Source of the DNA: Actinomycetes bacterium
GTDB taxonomy: Bacteria > Actinomycetota > Actinomycetes > Actinomycetales > Actinomycetaceae
DNA: 23,905 nt
Direction: 5' to 3'
Assembly: GCA_023426345.1 (NCBI GenBank)
Contig: JAFAAX010000038.1
Coordinates: 1-23,905, forward strand
The position numbers were made by a program, and so were the translations under genes. The notes under the pieces are model-generated. The model worked only from the letters and a program-made list of their open reading frames with translations, ran no database searches and was not told the origin of the DNA. Positions 1-7,004 of this stretch are shown piece by piece; within the stretch, counting starts at the first letter, position 1; every line of letters begins with the position of its first letter.

Positions 1-809
1 GCCCCGGCCTGCACCGCGTTGGCCGCGAACAGCGCCGGCACCTCGCGCGGCAGCCAGGACGCCACCGACTTCGCGTGATTGAGGAACAGCCCGTCGTAGA
101 CGCTCAGCACCGCGGCGCCCGCGTCGGCCACCACCGCCGCGCCGACGCGCGCGGTCCTCGGCAGGCAGGGCACCAGCGACAGGGCGCCGCCAGCGGCGAA
201 CGCCCCGAAGGCCCACGAGCCCCGCGCGATCCACGACGTGCCGGGCTTGGCGAACACGCGCGGGAAGCGCTCCGGGCGGCCCAGGTCGGCCAGCAGCAGG
301 AGGCCCTTGCCTCCCGCGCCCACCGCCCATCCGGCGGCCATGCCCGCCGGGCTCCCCGCGACCGTGGACAGGGCGTAGGTCGTGGCCCCGATCCCGCCCA
401 GCGCCATCTCCCACCACATCTGGGGCACCGCCCACTGGTGGTCGCGCCGGTAGGGCAGCTCGCGGCGCCCCGACTCCAGCCAGGACACCTCCTCGGCGTC
501 GGCGAACCGGGACCCCGAGTCCGGGCGGGACGCGCCCTCGCCGACGGCGGGAGTGGCGGCGCCGGTCCTTTCCGGCATCGACTTCGGTTCTCTTTCCCCG
601 CGACTTCGGTTCTCTTTCCCCGCGACTTCGGTTCTCTTTCCGGGACCGATCTCGGCGGACCCGGCCTCGTCCTGGGCGGCGGGCGCCCAGCCCAGCCCCT
701 CGCGCACGACGGCCTCGGCGGCGGCGTCCACCCAGGACGAGGCCGCCCCGACGACGGCGCCGACCACGCCCTTGAAGCCGCGGATCGCACCCGGCAACGA
801 CTCACTCAT
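1..809 (-). CDS. NrfD/DmsC-like membrane subunit of a molybdoenzyme (3' end outside the window)
   Basis: This frame stays open from an ATG at 809 to the window edge (269 codons, no stop). Residues about 130-245 are hydrophobic and carry a NrfD/PsrC-type signature: WWEMALGGIG, then LLLADLGRPERFPRVF, then TSWIARGSW. Such subunits anchor DMSO/polysulfide-reductase-type complexes in the membrane and exchange electrons with the quinone pool. The start overlaps the stop of the preceding small gene (ATGAGTGA), which implies an operon with the catalytic subunit. Residues about 57-77 are the in-frame reading of a 22-bp tandem repeat that is intergenic elsewhere in the window, so residues 1-110 look atypical. 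An alternative start is the ATG at 578 (residue 78), which would leave the repeat outside the gene. The family call is fairly secure; the substrate and the start are not. Confidence 0.72.
   Translation of the reverse strand, partial: MSESLPGAIRGFKGVVGAVVGAASSWVDAAAEAVVREGLGWAPAAQDEAGSAEIGPGKRTEVAGKENRSRGEREPKSMPERTGAATPAVGEGASRPDSGSRFADAEEVSWLESGRRELPYRRDHQWAVPQMWWEMALGGIGATTYALSTVAGSPAGMAAGWAVGAGGKGLLLLADLGRPERFPRVFAKPGTSWIARGSWAFGAFAAGGALSLVPCLPRTARVGAAVVADAGAAVLSVYDGLFLNHAKSVASWLPREVPALFAANAVQAG
579..655. repeat. 22-bp tandem repeat array C1 (inside the nrfD-like frame)
   Basis: Three consecutive 22-bp units, each beginning CGACTTCGGTTCTCTTTCC, lie at 579-600, 601-622 and 623-644. The first two are identical and the third differs near its end. 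They are followed by ACCGATCTCGG (645-655), a degenerate inverted copy of the unit's first ten bases. Related arrays lie at 7542-7584, 9632-9675 and 10127-10192. Read on the minus strand this array is open and in frame with the nrfD-like gene. Confidence 0.9.
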
Positions 810-972
810 CGCGCGCCCCCTCGCTGCGCGCCGCGCACGCCCCGGTCACCGCCGCGCCGACCCGCGCGACCACATGGATCGCCACCGCCAGCGCCGCGAC
901 GACGCCGGCGACGATGCCCGCGCGCGCCGCGGAGACCGCGCGTCCGTAGACCACCGGATCCACCTCGTTCAT
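802..972 (-). CDS. Small single-span membrane protein (56 aa) in the molybdoenzyme operon
   Basis: The 56-residue product begins MNEVDPVVYGRAVSAAR and has one hydrophobic stretch at about residues 18-47, rich in Ala and Val, followed by a short charged tail. Its ATG at 972 overlaps the TGA of the upstream oxidoreductase gene as ATGA, and its own stop overlaps the start of the nrfD-like gene, so the three genes should be translationally coupled. I recognise no family. The position between catalytic and membrane subunits suggests an accessory or anchor peptide of the complex, which is inference. Very high GC at third positions and the two tight overlaps support it being a real gene. Confidence 0.6.
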   Translation of the reverse strand: MNEVDPVVYGRAVSAARAGIVAGVVAALAVAIHVVARVGAAVTGACAARSEGARDE

Positions 973-3443
973 GCCTGCTCCCCTTCCCAGTGACGGACCT
1001 CGACGGCCACGTCGAAGAAGCTCTGGTTGACCGATGCGGGATTGAGCGTCATGTGCGTGAGCTCGGAGGGGGCTCCCGCGACGTGCTGGTGGCCCAGCCA
1101 TCCCTTGGGCAGCGACACCATGCCGGCGGGCAGGGCGTCGGACACGATCGCGCGCACCACGACGTGGCCGCGGTCGTTGAAGATCTCGACCATGTCGCCC
1201 GTGCGGATCGACCGGGCGGCCGCGTCCTCGGGGCTCATGCGCACCGTCGGCTCCGGATCCAGCTCGCGCAGCATCGGGACCTCCGCGTACTGCGTGTGGA
1301 CGCGCCAGCGCGTGTGCTCCTGGAAAAAAGTCAGCGGGTACTTGTCGTGGACCGGGGACGTCGGCCACGCCTCGATCGGCGGCTCGAAGTGCGGGAGGCG
1401 CTCCTTGACGGCGTCGAAACGCAGGGACGTCGAGGACTGCACCCGCGGCGTCGGGTTCGGGTTGTAGAACTGCGCCCGGCCCGTGGGCGTCGGATAGGTG
1501 CCGTCCGCCCCCAGGCAGATGTTCGGCTCGTCGGGATCCTGGTAGGAGATCTTGATCGCGCCCTCGCGTCTGATGCGCTCCAGGGAAAAGCCGTTGGCCG
1601 CCGCCCAGTCGTCGCTGATCGCGATCCGCAGCATCTCGTCGTCGTCATCGGGGAAGTACTGCTTGACGCCGAGGCGGGCCGCCAGCATCCTCATGATGTC
1701 GATGTCGGGCTTGGACTCGCCCAACGGCTCGACCGCCTTGTCCGCCCAGGTGATGAACGGATGGTTCGCGGCCCACTGGATGTCCTGGCGCTCGAACCAG
1801 TGGCAGGCGGGCAGCACCAGGTCGGAGTACTCGACGGTGTCGGAGTTGTAGATGTCGCAGGTCACGATGAAGTCGATCATCGGGAGCACCGTGTCGATCC
1901 ACTGGTTGCGGTCGCAGTAGGCGCCCAGCACGTTCGCGCCGGACACGTACAGGGCCTTGATCGCGTCGGGCTTGCCCTGGATCGTGCCCTGGTTCGCCAG
2001 CTCGAACAGGTCGTCGGTGTAGATATCGCGGGCCATGTGCCCGTCGGGCATCATCCAGTTGACGAAGTCGTAGTTCTCCGCGAAGTACCATTTGAAGCCC
2101 AGCTGCGAGCCCTTGCGCGAGACGTTGCCCGTCACGCAGGCCAGTGCCGACTCCGCGAAGGTGGACAGGTGCCCGTTGTCCCAGTGGTCGATGCCCATCG
2201 CGTGGTACATGGAGGCGGGCGTCTCGGTGGCCAGGGTGACCGCCATGTCGTAGAGGGTCCGGGCCGGGATGGTGGTGACCTCCTCGGCGTGCTCGAGCGT
2301 CCACTCGTCCACCGCGTCCCACAGCAGGTCCAGCGCGGTGCGGACCCTGATGCCGCCCACCTCGAAGAACCCGCGCAGGCGCGTGTCCATGAAGCCGTCG
2401 GTGAGCTCGACGGCGCGGTCCTCGGAGTCGCTCCACACGATGAACGGATCCGTGATGACCACCGGGCCGCCCGCGGAGTACAGGCCGTCCGTCGAGGCGA
2501 CGCCCTCGGCGCCGTCCTCGGCCGCGCCGATCCCGATCCCGGAGCCCGCCGCGCCGGCGCCGCCCTCGTCCTGTTGGGCGGACCCCGCCAGGTCGCTGGC
2601 GCGCAGGAACTGCCCGTCGTCCTCGCGCACCAGCAGCGGCGCCACGGTGGAGCGACGGAGGAAGCCCTCGTCCATCAGGCCCTCCTCCATGACGACGCGC
2701 GTCATGGCGAGGAACATCGCGGGGTCCGAACCGGGGCGGATCCGCACCCACTGGTCGGCCTTGGACGCCGTGGGCGTGTAGACCGGGTCGATGACGACGA
2801 CCTTCGCGCCCTTGTCCTTGGCGTCGGAGACGAAGTGCCAGGTGTGGATCTGGGCCTCGGTCATGTTCGAGCCGATGATGAAGATCGTCTTCGCGTTGGC
2901 CAGGTCGGCGGGGTCGTTGTTGGGCAGCCCGCCGAAGACCTGCATGAGGCCGTGGGCCTGGGCGACGTCCAGCGTGTTCGACAAGACGGTGGCGTCCAGG
3001 GTCGCGAACAGGCGGCGCACGGCTCCGAAGTGGGAGGAGCTCAGCGTCCCGTAGTTGCCCGAGCCCTCCGTCAACGCGATGGCCCGCGAGCCGTACTGCT
3101 CCTTCACGCGCTGGAAGTTGTCGACCACCATGTCGATGGCCTCGTCCCAGGAGATCTCCTCCCACTGGCCCGAGCCGCGCGGCCCGACGCGCTTCTTCGG
3201 GTGGAGGAGGCGCCGGGCGCTGTACTGCTGCTCGGGCTGGGTGAGGCCGCGCAGGCAGATCCGGTTGTACTTCGGGTCGGGCAGGGGCGCCGGAGAGACG
3301 CCGACGACCTTCCCGTCGCGCACGTGGGCGAACAGCGGGCATCCGCCGAAGCAATTCGGGCGGCAGAACGTGCGGACCCACTTCTCGCCGGTCTGCGTCG
3401 CGGCCTGCGTCGACGGGGCGTCCGTGAGTGTCGGACCCATCAC
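969..3443 (-). CDS. Molybdopterin-dependent oxidoreductase, DMSO reductase family catalytic subunit
   Basis: This 824-residue protein should bind bis-molybdopterin guanine dinucleotide and an N-terminal 4Fe-4S cluster. The cluster ligands are visible as C27-x3-C31-x3-C35-x27-C63, the DmsA-like spacing. Further family landmarks are GSGNYGTLSSS (about 127-137), IIGSNMTEAQIHTW, and the C-terminal molydopterin-binding part with THMTLNPASVNQSFFDVAVEV. No Tat signal is present before the first cysteine, so export by its own signal is unlikely, unlike many DmsA proteins. Residues about 285-325 form a Gly/Ala-rich insertion containing an Asp-Glu-Gly-Gly from the dispersed GACGAGGGCG motif. The start is GTG at 3443 or ATG at 3440; AAGGG about 10-13 nt upstream serves either. 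It leads an operon with two membrane-protein genes. The substrate cannot be named from sequence, and no separate Fe-S subunit is visible. Confidence 0.88.
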   Translation of the reverse strand: MMGPTLTDAPSTQAATQTGEKWVRTFCRPNCFGGCPLFAHVRDGKVVGVSPAPLPDPKYNRICLRGLTQPEQQYSARRLLHPKKRVGPRGSGQWEEISWDEAIDMVVDNFQRVKEQYGSRAIALTEGSGNYGTLSSSHFGAVRRLFATLDATVLSNTLDVAQAHGLMQVFGGLPNNDPADLANAKTIFIIGSNMTEAQIHTWHFVSDAKDKGAKVVVIDPVYTPTASKADQWVRIRPGSDPAMFLAMTRVVMEEGLMDEGFLRRSTVAPLLVREDDGQFLRASDLAGSAQQDEGGAGAAGSGIGIGAAEDGAEGVASTDGLYSAGGPVVITDPFIVWSDSEDRAVELTDGFMDTRLRGFFEVGGIRVRTALDLLWDAVDEWTLEHAEEVTTIPARTLYDMAVTLATETPASMYHAMGIDHWDNGHLSTFAESALACVTGNVSRKGSQLGFKWYFAENYDFVNWMMPDGHMARDIYTDDLFELANQGTIQGKPDAIKALYVSGANVLGAYCDRNQWIDTVLPMIDFIVTCDIYNSDTVEYSDLVLPACHWFERQDIQWAANHPFITWADKAVEPLGESKPDIDIMRMLAARLGVKQYFPDDDDEMLRIAISDDWAAANGFSLERIRREGAIKISYQDPDEPNICLGADGTYPTPTGRAQFYNPNPTPRVQSSTSLRFDAVKERLPHFEPPIEAWPTSPVHDKYPLTFFQEHTRWRVHTQYAEVPMLRELDPEPTVRMSPEDAAARSIRTGDMVEIFNDRGHVVVRAIVSDALPAGMVSLPKGWLGHQHVAGAPSELTHMTLNPASVNQSFFDVAVEVRHWEGEQA

Positions 3444-3544
3444 TATGTCGATTCCCTTCTCCTCAGGGGCGGGTCGGGGTGCCCCCTCGCCGCCTGATCG
3501 ACATCTGTCGTTTAGTCGCCGTCAATCTAGATCGACGAGGGCGG

Positions 3545-3570
3545 CCCCGGGGGACGTTGGTCCCCCGGGG
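3545..3570. repeat. Perfect 11-bp inverted repeat with GTTG loop
   Basis: CCCCGGGGGAC (3545-3555) is the exact reverse complement of GTCCCCCGGGG (3560-3570), with the 4-nt loop GTTG between them. It lies about 100 bp upstream of the molybdoenzyme operon start, directly beside the GACGAGGGCG motif at 3534. Between divergent genes it is more likely an operator or repeat element than a terminator for a known transcript. Confidence 0.8.
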
Positions 3571-3806
3571 GCGGATCGGCCGGAGGTGGGGGCGCCGGAA
3601 ACCGCGACGTTTCAGGGTGCGGGCGACGTCCGGATGCCGGGGCCGTTGGGCGCGCGACCGCTGCGCGACTCAATACGACAGGTGTCTATTTGCGTGCGGG
3701 GGCCTTCTCGTAATCTGTGCCGTCGGACGGGGAGGCTGCGCGAAATGCGGGCCGCAACGTCCCGGCGGGCGTTGCGACGTCACGTTCGCGCACACTCCCG
3801 TCCCGA

Positions 3807-3812
3807 TATGCT
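3807..3812 (+). promoter_or_regulatory. -10 element of tetR (leaderless type)
   Basis: TATGCT lies 7 nt before the GTG at 3820, so transcription is predicted to start at or next to the start codon. No ribosome binding site is correctly spaced for this start. Confidence 0.5.
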
Positions 3813-3819
3813 GAGGGGC

Positions 3820-4497
3820 GTGAGCGCGCAGACACTGTCACCCGGGACGGCGGAGGACCCCCGGTATCTGCGGGTCCGGGAGGCGCTCACCGACGCGATC
3901 CTCCGGCTGGCCGCCACCCGCCGGGCCGAGGACATCCCGGTCCAGGAACTCGCCCGCGAGGCGCGCATCTCCCGGCAGACGTTCTACGGCCACGCCGCCT
4001 CGCCCGCGGACCTGCTGACCGAGATCCTCGTCGAGGACCTGGGCCCGACCAACGACCAGTTGCTGGACCCCTTGGAGCCGGGAGCCTCGGACCGGCCGCT
4101 CCTGGACATCTGGACGGAGTCGTTCCTGGCCACGCTGGCCCACATCCAGCGCTTCGCTGACGTGTACGCCGTGATGGTGCGCGAGCACTCGACGGTCTAC
4201 AACCAGGTCCTGGCCTCGATGGAGGCGACCTCCCACGAGTTCGTCCGCCTGACCGCAGGACGCATGGAGGGGGGCGAGCCCGACGAACTCTGGATGGAGA
4301 TGGCCGCCCAGCAGCAGATCAACAACCTGTCCGCCGCCATCCAGGCGTGGATCCTCACCGACATGGCGGACCCCCCGGAGCAGGTCCTGGCCACCTACCT
4401 CACCCTGGTCCCGCCGTGGCAGCTGGCCCACGCGGACGAGTCCGGCCGGATCAGCCTGCGCGGGGTGCGCTCGCCCCGGCGCGCCGGCGATCTCTGA
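3820..4497 (+). CDS. TetR/AcrR-family transcriptional regulator
   Basis: This product of about 225 residues has an N-terminal TetR-type HTH: a first helix around REALTDAILRLAATR, then VQELAREARISRQTFYGH, where a Ser-Arg-Gln-Thr-Phe-Tyr recognition helix is typical. The C-terminal part, about residues 75-200, is a helical ligand/dimer domain I cannot assign to an inducer. The GTG at 3820 is chosen because TATGCT ends 7 nt upstream, which fits leaderless expression; an in-frame ATG at 3808 lies within that promoter. It is divergent from the molybdoenzyme operon, so control of that operon is a reasonable guess by neighbourhood only. A hairpin directly follows the stop. Confidence 0.85.
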   Translation: MSAQTLSPGTAEDPRYLRVREALTDAILRLAATRRAEDIPVQELAREARISRQTFYGHAASPADLLTEILVEDLGPTNDQLLDPLEPGASDRPLLDIWTESFLATLAHIQRFADVYAVMVREHSTVYNQVLASMEATSHEFVRLTAGRMEGGEPDELWMEMAAQQQINNLSAAIQAWILTDMADPPEQVLATYLTLVPPWQLAHADESGRISLRGVRSPRRAGDL

Positions 4498-4526
4498 GGC
4501 CCCGCCCTGCCGAGGCCCGCGGGGCC
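4498..4526 (+). terminator. Hairpin after tetR
   Basis: GGCCCCGC (4498-4505) pairs perfectly with GCGGGGCC (4519-4526) across a 13-nt loop, immediately after the tetR stop. No U-run follows, which is common for terminators of high-GC actinobacteria. Confidence 0.5.
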
Positions 4527-4530
4527 GTGT

Positions 4531-4536
4531 TAGGGT
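4531..4536 (+). promoter_or_regulatory. Candidate -10 for the DUF6457-moaA-moaD operon
   Basis: TAGGGT just after the tetR hairpin would start transcription near 4543, giving a leader of about 60 nt. The leader contains a perfect 7-bp hairpin, CCGCAGG (4545-4551) with CCTGCGG (4559-4565), and then the ribosome binding site GAGAGGAAGG. Confidence 0.4.
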
Positions 4537-4604
4537 CTTGGCGCCCGCAGGAGTGAACCCTGCGGTTTCCTGTCCGGGTCTCCGCACGAGAGGAAGGACT
4601 GCCG

Positions 4605-4892
4605 ATGTCTCCCCACCGGGACGATCCCGAGAAGATGGAGCGGATGCGCCGTTGGCTGGAGACGGCCGCCGCCGAGGTCGACGTCGATCCGCAGGTCCTG
4701 GAGGCGGCCCAGGCCCCCCTGCTGGACATGATCTCCGACGTCGCCCACGGGCCCTCGCGGCCGGGCGCCCCGCTCACCGCCTTCCTCATCGGCGTGGCCG
4801 CCGGCCGCGGCGCCGACGCCGCCGATCTGGCCGGCCGCGTCGCGAAGTTGGCGCGCGAAGCCACCCCCGCCGGCGCTCCCGCCGGCGACTGA
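4605..4892 (+). CDS. DUF6457 domain protein, first gene of the moaA-moaD operon
   Basis: This 95-residue, mostly helical acidic protein starts at an ATG preceded by GAGAGGAAGG with a 7-nt gap. The pattern ERMRRWLETAAAEVDVD, PLLDMISDVAHGPSRPGAPL, then FLIGVAAGRGAD matches what I recall of DUF6457. In actinobacteria that domain is found near or fused to MobA-type nucleotidyltransferases. The biochemical role is unknown to me. Its place 28 bp before moaA and in the same direction supports a part in molybdenum-cofactor assembly, but no catalytic motif is visible. The domain name comes from memory of the family, not from a search. Confidence 0.7.
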   Translation: MSPHRDDPEKMERMRRWLETAAAEVDVDPQVLEAAQAPLLDMISDVAHGPSRPGAPLTAFLIGVAAGRGADAADLAGRVAKLAREATPAGAPAGD

Positions 4893-4920
4893 CCACCTCC
4901 CAGAGGAGCTCATCCCTTCC

Positions 4921-6105
4921 GTGTCCCCCGTCCACTCCCTTCCCGGACCGAGCACACGGGCGGCCCGCCCAGAGCCGACCGCTCGCACGGCGCTCCCCGC
5001 CCCGCGCGCCGACCGCGCGGGGCGCCCTCCGCGCGCGGTCGGACGCCCTGCGGCCGGCACTCCCGCCGAGGTCGGCGCCTCCCGCCTGCTCGTCGATTCT
5101 TTTGGGCGGGTGGCCCGGGACCTGCGGGTCTCCCTGACCGACCGATGCAACCTGCGCTGCACCTACTGCATGCCCGAGGAGGGCATGGAGTGGCTCCAGC
5201 GCGACAGCGTCCTGTCCGATGACGAGGTCATGCGGCTGGTGGCCCTGGGCGTCACGCGCCTGGGACTGCGCGAGGTCCGCTTCACCGGGGGCGAGCCGCT
5301 GATGCGCCGCGGCCTGGAGGGGATCGTCGCCCGCACCGCCGCGCTGCGCACCGATCAGGGCCGGGCTCCCGACATCTCCCTGACCACGAACGCCCTGGGA
5401 CTGGACAAACGCGCCCGCGCGCTCAGGGACGCGGGTCTGACCCGCGTCAACATCTCCCTGGACTCCGTCGACGCCGACACCTACCGCCGCCTGTCGCGGC
5501 GCGACCGCTTCCGCGACGTCGTCGCCGGCATCGACGCCGCCCAGGACGCGGGCCTGTCCCCCGTCAAGATCAATGCCGTGGCCATGCGCGGGCTCAACGA
5601 CGCCGGCCTGCCCGACCTCCTGGACTTCTGCCTGGACCGCGGCCTGGAGCTGCGCATCATCGAGGAGATGCCGCTGGGCGCCGACGGGGCCTGGCGGATG
5701 GACGGCCTGCTGGGCCAGGACGAGATCCTCGCCCTGCTGGCCCGCGACCATGACCTGACCCCCGACGCGCGGGCTGCGGCGGCGGACCCCTCCGCGCCCG
5801 CCCGCCTGTGGGACGTCGCTCCCTCGCCGCGGCACCCGGGCGGACGCGTCGGGATCATCGCCTCGATGACGGACCCGTTCTGCTCCGCCTGCGACCGCAC
5901 GCGCCTCACCGCCGACGGGCAGATGCGCCCGTGCCTCTTCGGCGATCTCGAGATCGACCTGGGCGGCCTCATGCGCTCCGGCGCCTCCGACGAGGACCTC
6001 CTCGACGCCTGGGCGGGCGGCATGGCCGTCAAGCGCCGCGCCCACGGCCGCGACCGAGGCGGCCCCGCACAGCCCCTGCGCCGCATGAGCGCGATCGGAG
6101 GATGA
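4921..6105 (+). CDS. moaA: GTP 3',8-cyclase MoaA (radical SAM)
   Basis: MoaA starts molybdopterin synthesis by turning GTP into 3',8-cyclo-GTP, the substrate of MoaC. The 394-residue protein has the radical-SAM cluster motif C76-x3-C80-x2-C83 in TDRCNLRCTYCMPE and the glycine-rich SAM region VRFTGGEPLMR. The second, C-terminal cluster has ligands C321, C324 and C338 in FCSACDRTRLTADGQMRPCLF. It ends in Gly-Gly, the conserved MoaA tail. The GTG at 4921 has GAGGAG 12 nt upstream. About 55 residues of low-complexity sequence precede the usual MoaA beginning (around LVDSFGRVARDLRVSLTDRC), so a later start cannot be excluded. The stop overlaps the first possible moaD start. Confidence 0.96.
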   Translation: MSPVHSLPGPSTRAARPEPTARTALPAPRADRAGRPPRAVGRPAAGTPAEVGASRLLVDSFGRVARDLRVSLTDRCNLRCTYCMPEEGMEWLQRDSVLSDDEVMRLVALGVTRLGLREVRFTGGEPLMRRGLEGIVARTAALRTDQGRAPDISLTTNALGLDKRARALRDAGLTRVNISLDSVDADTYRRLSRRDRFRDVVAGIDAAQDAGLSPVKINAVAMRGLNDAGLPDLLDFCLDRGLELRIIEEMPLGADGAWRMDGLLGQDEILALLARDHDLTPDARAAAADPSAPARLWDVAPSPRHPGGRVGIIASMTDPFCSACDRTRLTADGQMRPCLFGDLEIDLGGLMRSGASDEDLLDAWAGGMAVKRRAHGRDRGGPAQPLRRMSAIGG

Positions 6106-6110
6106 GCCCC

Positions 6111-6377
6111 ATGAGCACCAGCGCCCCGCCGTCCGCCACGGTCACCCTCCGGTTCTTCGCGGGCGCCTCCCGCGCGATGGGCACCCGCGAGCGCACCCTG
6201 CCCCTGGACGCGCCCGCGCCCCTGGAGGCCGTCATCGCGCGGCTCGGCGCGACCGGGGAGGCCGCCCGCGTCCTGGGCCTGTGCACCTGGCTGATCGACA
6301 CGGTCCCGGCCGAGGGCGGCACGCCCGTGGCGCCGGGCGCGACCGTCGACGCGCTGCCGCCCTTCGCCGGTGGCTGA
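6111..6377 (+). CDS. moaD: Molybdopterin synthase sulfur-carrier subunit MoaD
   Basis: MoaD is the small ubiquitin-like subunit that carries the thiocarboxylate sulfur donated to precursor Z by molybdopterin synthase. The 88-residue product begins MSTSAPPSATVTLRFFAGAS, with a beta-grasp start, and ends PPFAGG, the required terminal Gly-Gly. The ATG at 6111 is chosen because GGAGG ends 9 nt before it; an in-frame ATG at 6102 overlaps the moaA stop as ATGA but sits too close to that site. The partner MoaE is encoded on the opposite strand just beyond. Confidence 0.92.
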   Translation: MSTSAPPSATVTLRFFAGASRAMGTRERTLPLDAPAPLEAVIARLGATGEAARVLGLCTWLIDTVPAEGGTPVAPGATVDALPPFAGG

Positions 6378-6390
6378 CCTTCTTCTCCTC

Positions 6391-6417
6391 GACGAGGACG
6401 CCCCCGCCGCCCTCGTC
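6391..6417. terminator. Hairpin between convergent moaD and moaE
   Basis: GACGAGGACG (6391-6400) pairs with CGCCCTCGTC (6408-6417) across a 7-nt loop with one A-C mismatch. The arms are two copies of the dispersed GACGAGGRCG motif in opposite orientation. Placed between convergent genes, it could end transcription from both sides. Confidence 0.5.
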
Positions 6418-6433
6418 AAGGGTGGGGGACCGT

Positions 6434-6877
6434 TCAGGCGGTCCCGGTCCACTCGTCGGTGCCGTCGGCGAAGATCTGGCGCTTCCACACCGGCAGCTGC
6501 TCCTTGACCAGGTCCACCAGCCGGGAGCACGCCATGAACGCCTGGCCGCGATGGGAGGCGGAGACGGCGCCGACCATCGCGACGTCGCCGACCCGCAGCA
6601 TGCCGGAGCGATGCTCGATGGCGACCAGGACGCCCGGGAACTCGGCGAGGACCTGGGCCGCGACGCGCGCCAGCACGCCGGGCGCGCTGGGGTGGCCCTC
6701 GTACTCGATGGCCGTGACGCGGCGGCCCCGGTCGTGGTCGCGCACGACGCCGCTGAACGTCACGACGGCGCCCGCGTGGTCGTCATCCACGGACGCCGCG
6801 ATCGCCGCCACGTCCAGGGCCCGCTCGCTCACCGCGCACCGGCGGATCCGCTGGTCGGCCGCCTGGGACTCACCCAT
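6434..6877 (-). CDS. moaE: Molybdopterin synthase catalytic subunit MoaE
   Basis: MoaE forms the heterotetramer with MoaD that inserts two sulfurs into cyclic pyranopterin monophosphate. The 147-residue product shows GAVVTFSGVVRDHDRGR, IEYEGHPSAPGVL, IEHRSGMLRVGD, and the active-site stretch VKEQLPVWKRQIFADG with the two conserved lysines. The ATG at 6877 has GGGGAG about 10 nt upstream; an upstream in-frame ATG at 6928 would add 17 residues that lack family character. It is divergent from moaC and convergent with moaD. Confidence 0.94.
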   Translation of the reverse strand: MGESQAADQRIRRCAVSERALDVAAIAASVDDDHAGAVVTFSGVVRDHDRGRRVTAIEYEGHPSAPGVLARVAAQVLAEFPGVLVAIEHRSGMLRVGDVAMVGAVSASHRGQAFMACSRLVDLVKEQLPVWKRQIFADGTDEWTGTA

Positions 6878-6915
6878 CGAGGTCACTCTCCCCTGCCTGT
6901 GTCCGTGTCCGAACG

Positions 6916-6942
6916 CCGGAGCCCGCATCGCCGTGGCTCCGG
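6916..6942. promoter_or_regulatory. Inverted repeat in the moaE-moaC divergent promoter region
   Basis: CCGGAGCC (6916-6923) and GGCTCCGG (6935-6942) are perfect inverted repeats with an 11-nt spacer. The right arm overlaps the expected -35 position for the moaC -10 at 6960. It may be an operator, or a hairpin followed by TTT. Confidence 0.4.
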
Positions 6943-6959
6943 TTTCTCCCCGGGCACAT

Positions 6960-6965
6960 TAGCCT
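6960..6965 (+). promoter_or_regulatory. Candidate -10 of moaC
   Basis: TAGCCT here would start transcription near 6972, leaving a leader of about 33 nt with GAGGA before the moaC ATG at 7005. Confidence 0.45.
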
Positions 6966-7004
6966 GAACGATGGACCACCTGCACCTTCGGAATCGAGGA
7001 ATCC

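Larger units (their letters stand above)
3444..3819. other. Divergent intergenic region between the molybdoenzyme operon and tetR
   Basis: I see no convincing gene in this stretch of about 375 bp. It holds one GACGAGGGCG motif (3534-3543), a perfect 11-bp inverted repeat (3545-3570), a small GACA-GG-TGTC palindrome (3678-3687) that could be a TetR-type operator, a TAATCT hexamer at 3711-3716, and the tetR -10 at 3807-3812. On the minus strand TTGACG occurs just upstream of the oxidoreductase gene (around 3523) without a clear -10. Operator assignments are inference. Confidence 0.5.

Noticed and set aside
579..655. CRISPR array
   Set aside because: The units abut with no spacers, are only 22 bp and number three; no cas genes are visible. 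The same applies to the other arrays and to the 40-bp period at 19886-19985.
104..805. Minus-strand open frame of 233 codons overlapping the nrfD-like gene in another frame
   Set aside because: It is Arg/Pro/Ser-rich with no family motifs, while the neighbouring frame carries the NrfD-type signature.
75..3497. Very long plus-strand open frame opposite the oxidoreductase gene
   Set aside because: It is antisense to a clear molybdoenzyme with conserved motifs; its Arg/Gly/Ala/Pro composition is typical of a shadow frame in GC-rich DNA.
4786..6045. Minus-strand open frame of about 419 codons opposite moaA
   Set aside because: It is a reverse shadow of moaA, whose Cys motifs and family match are unambiguous.
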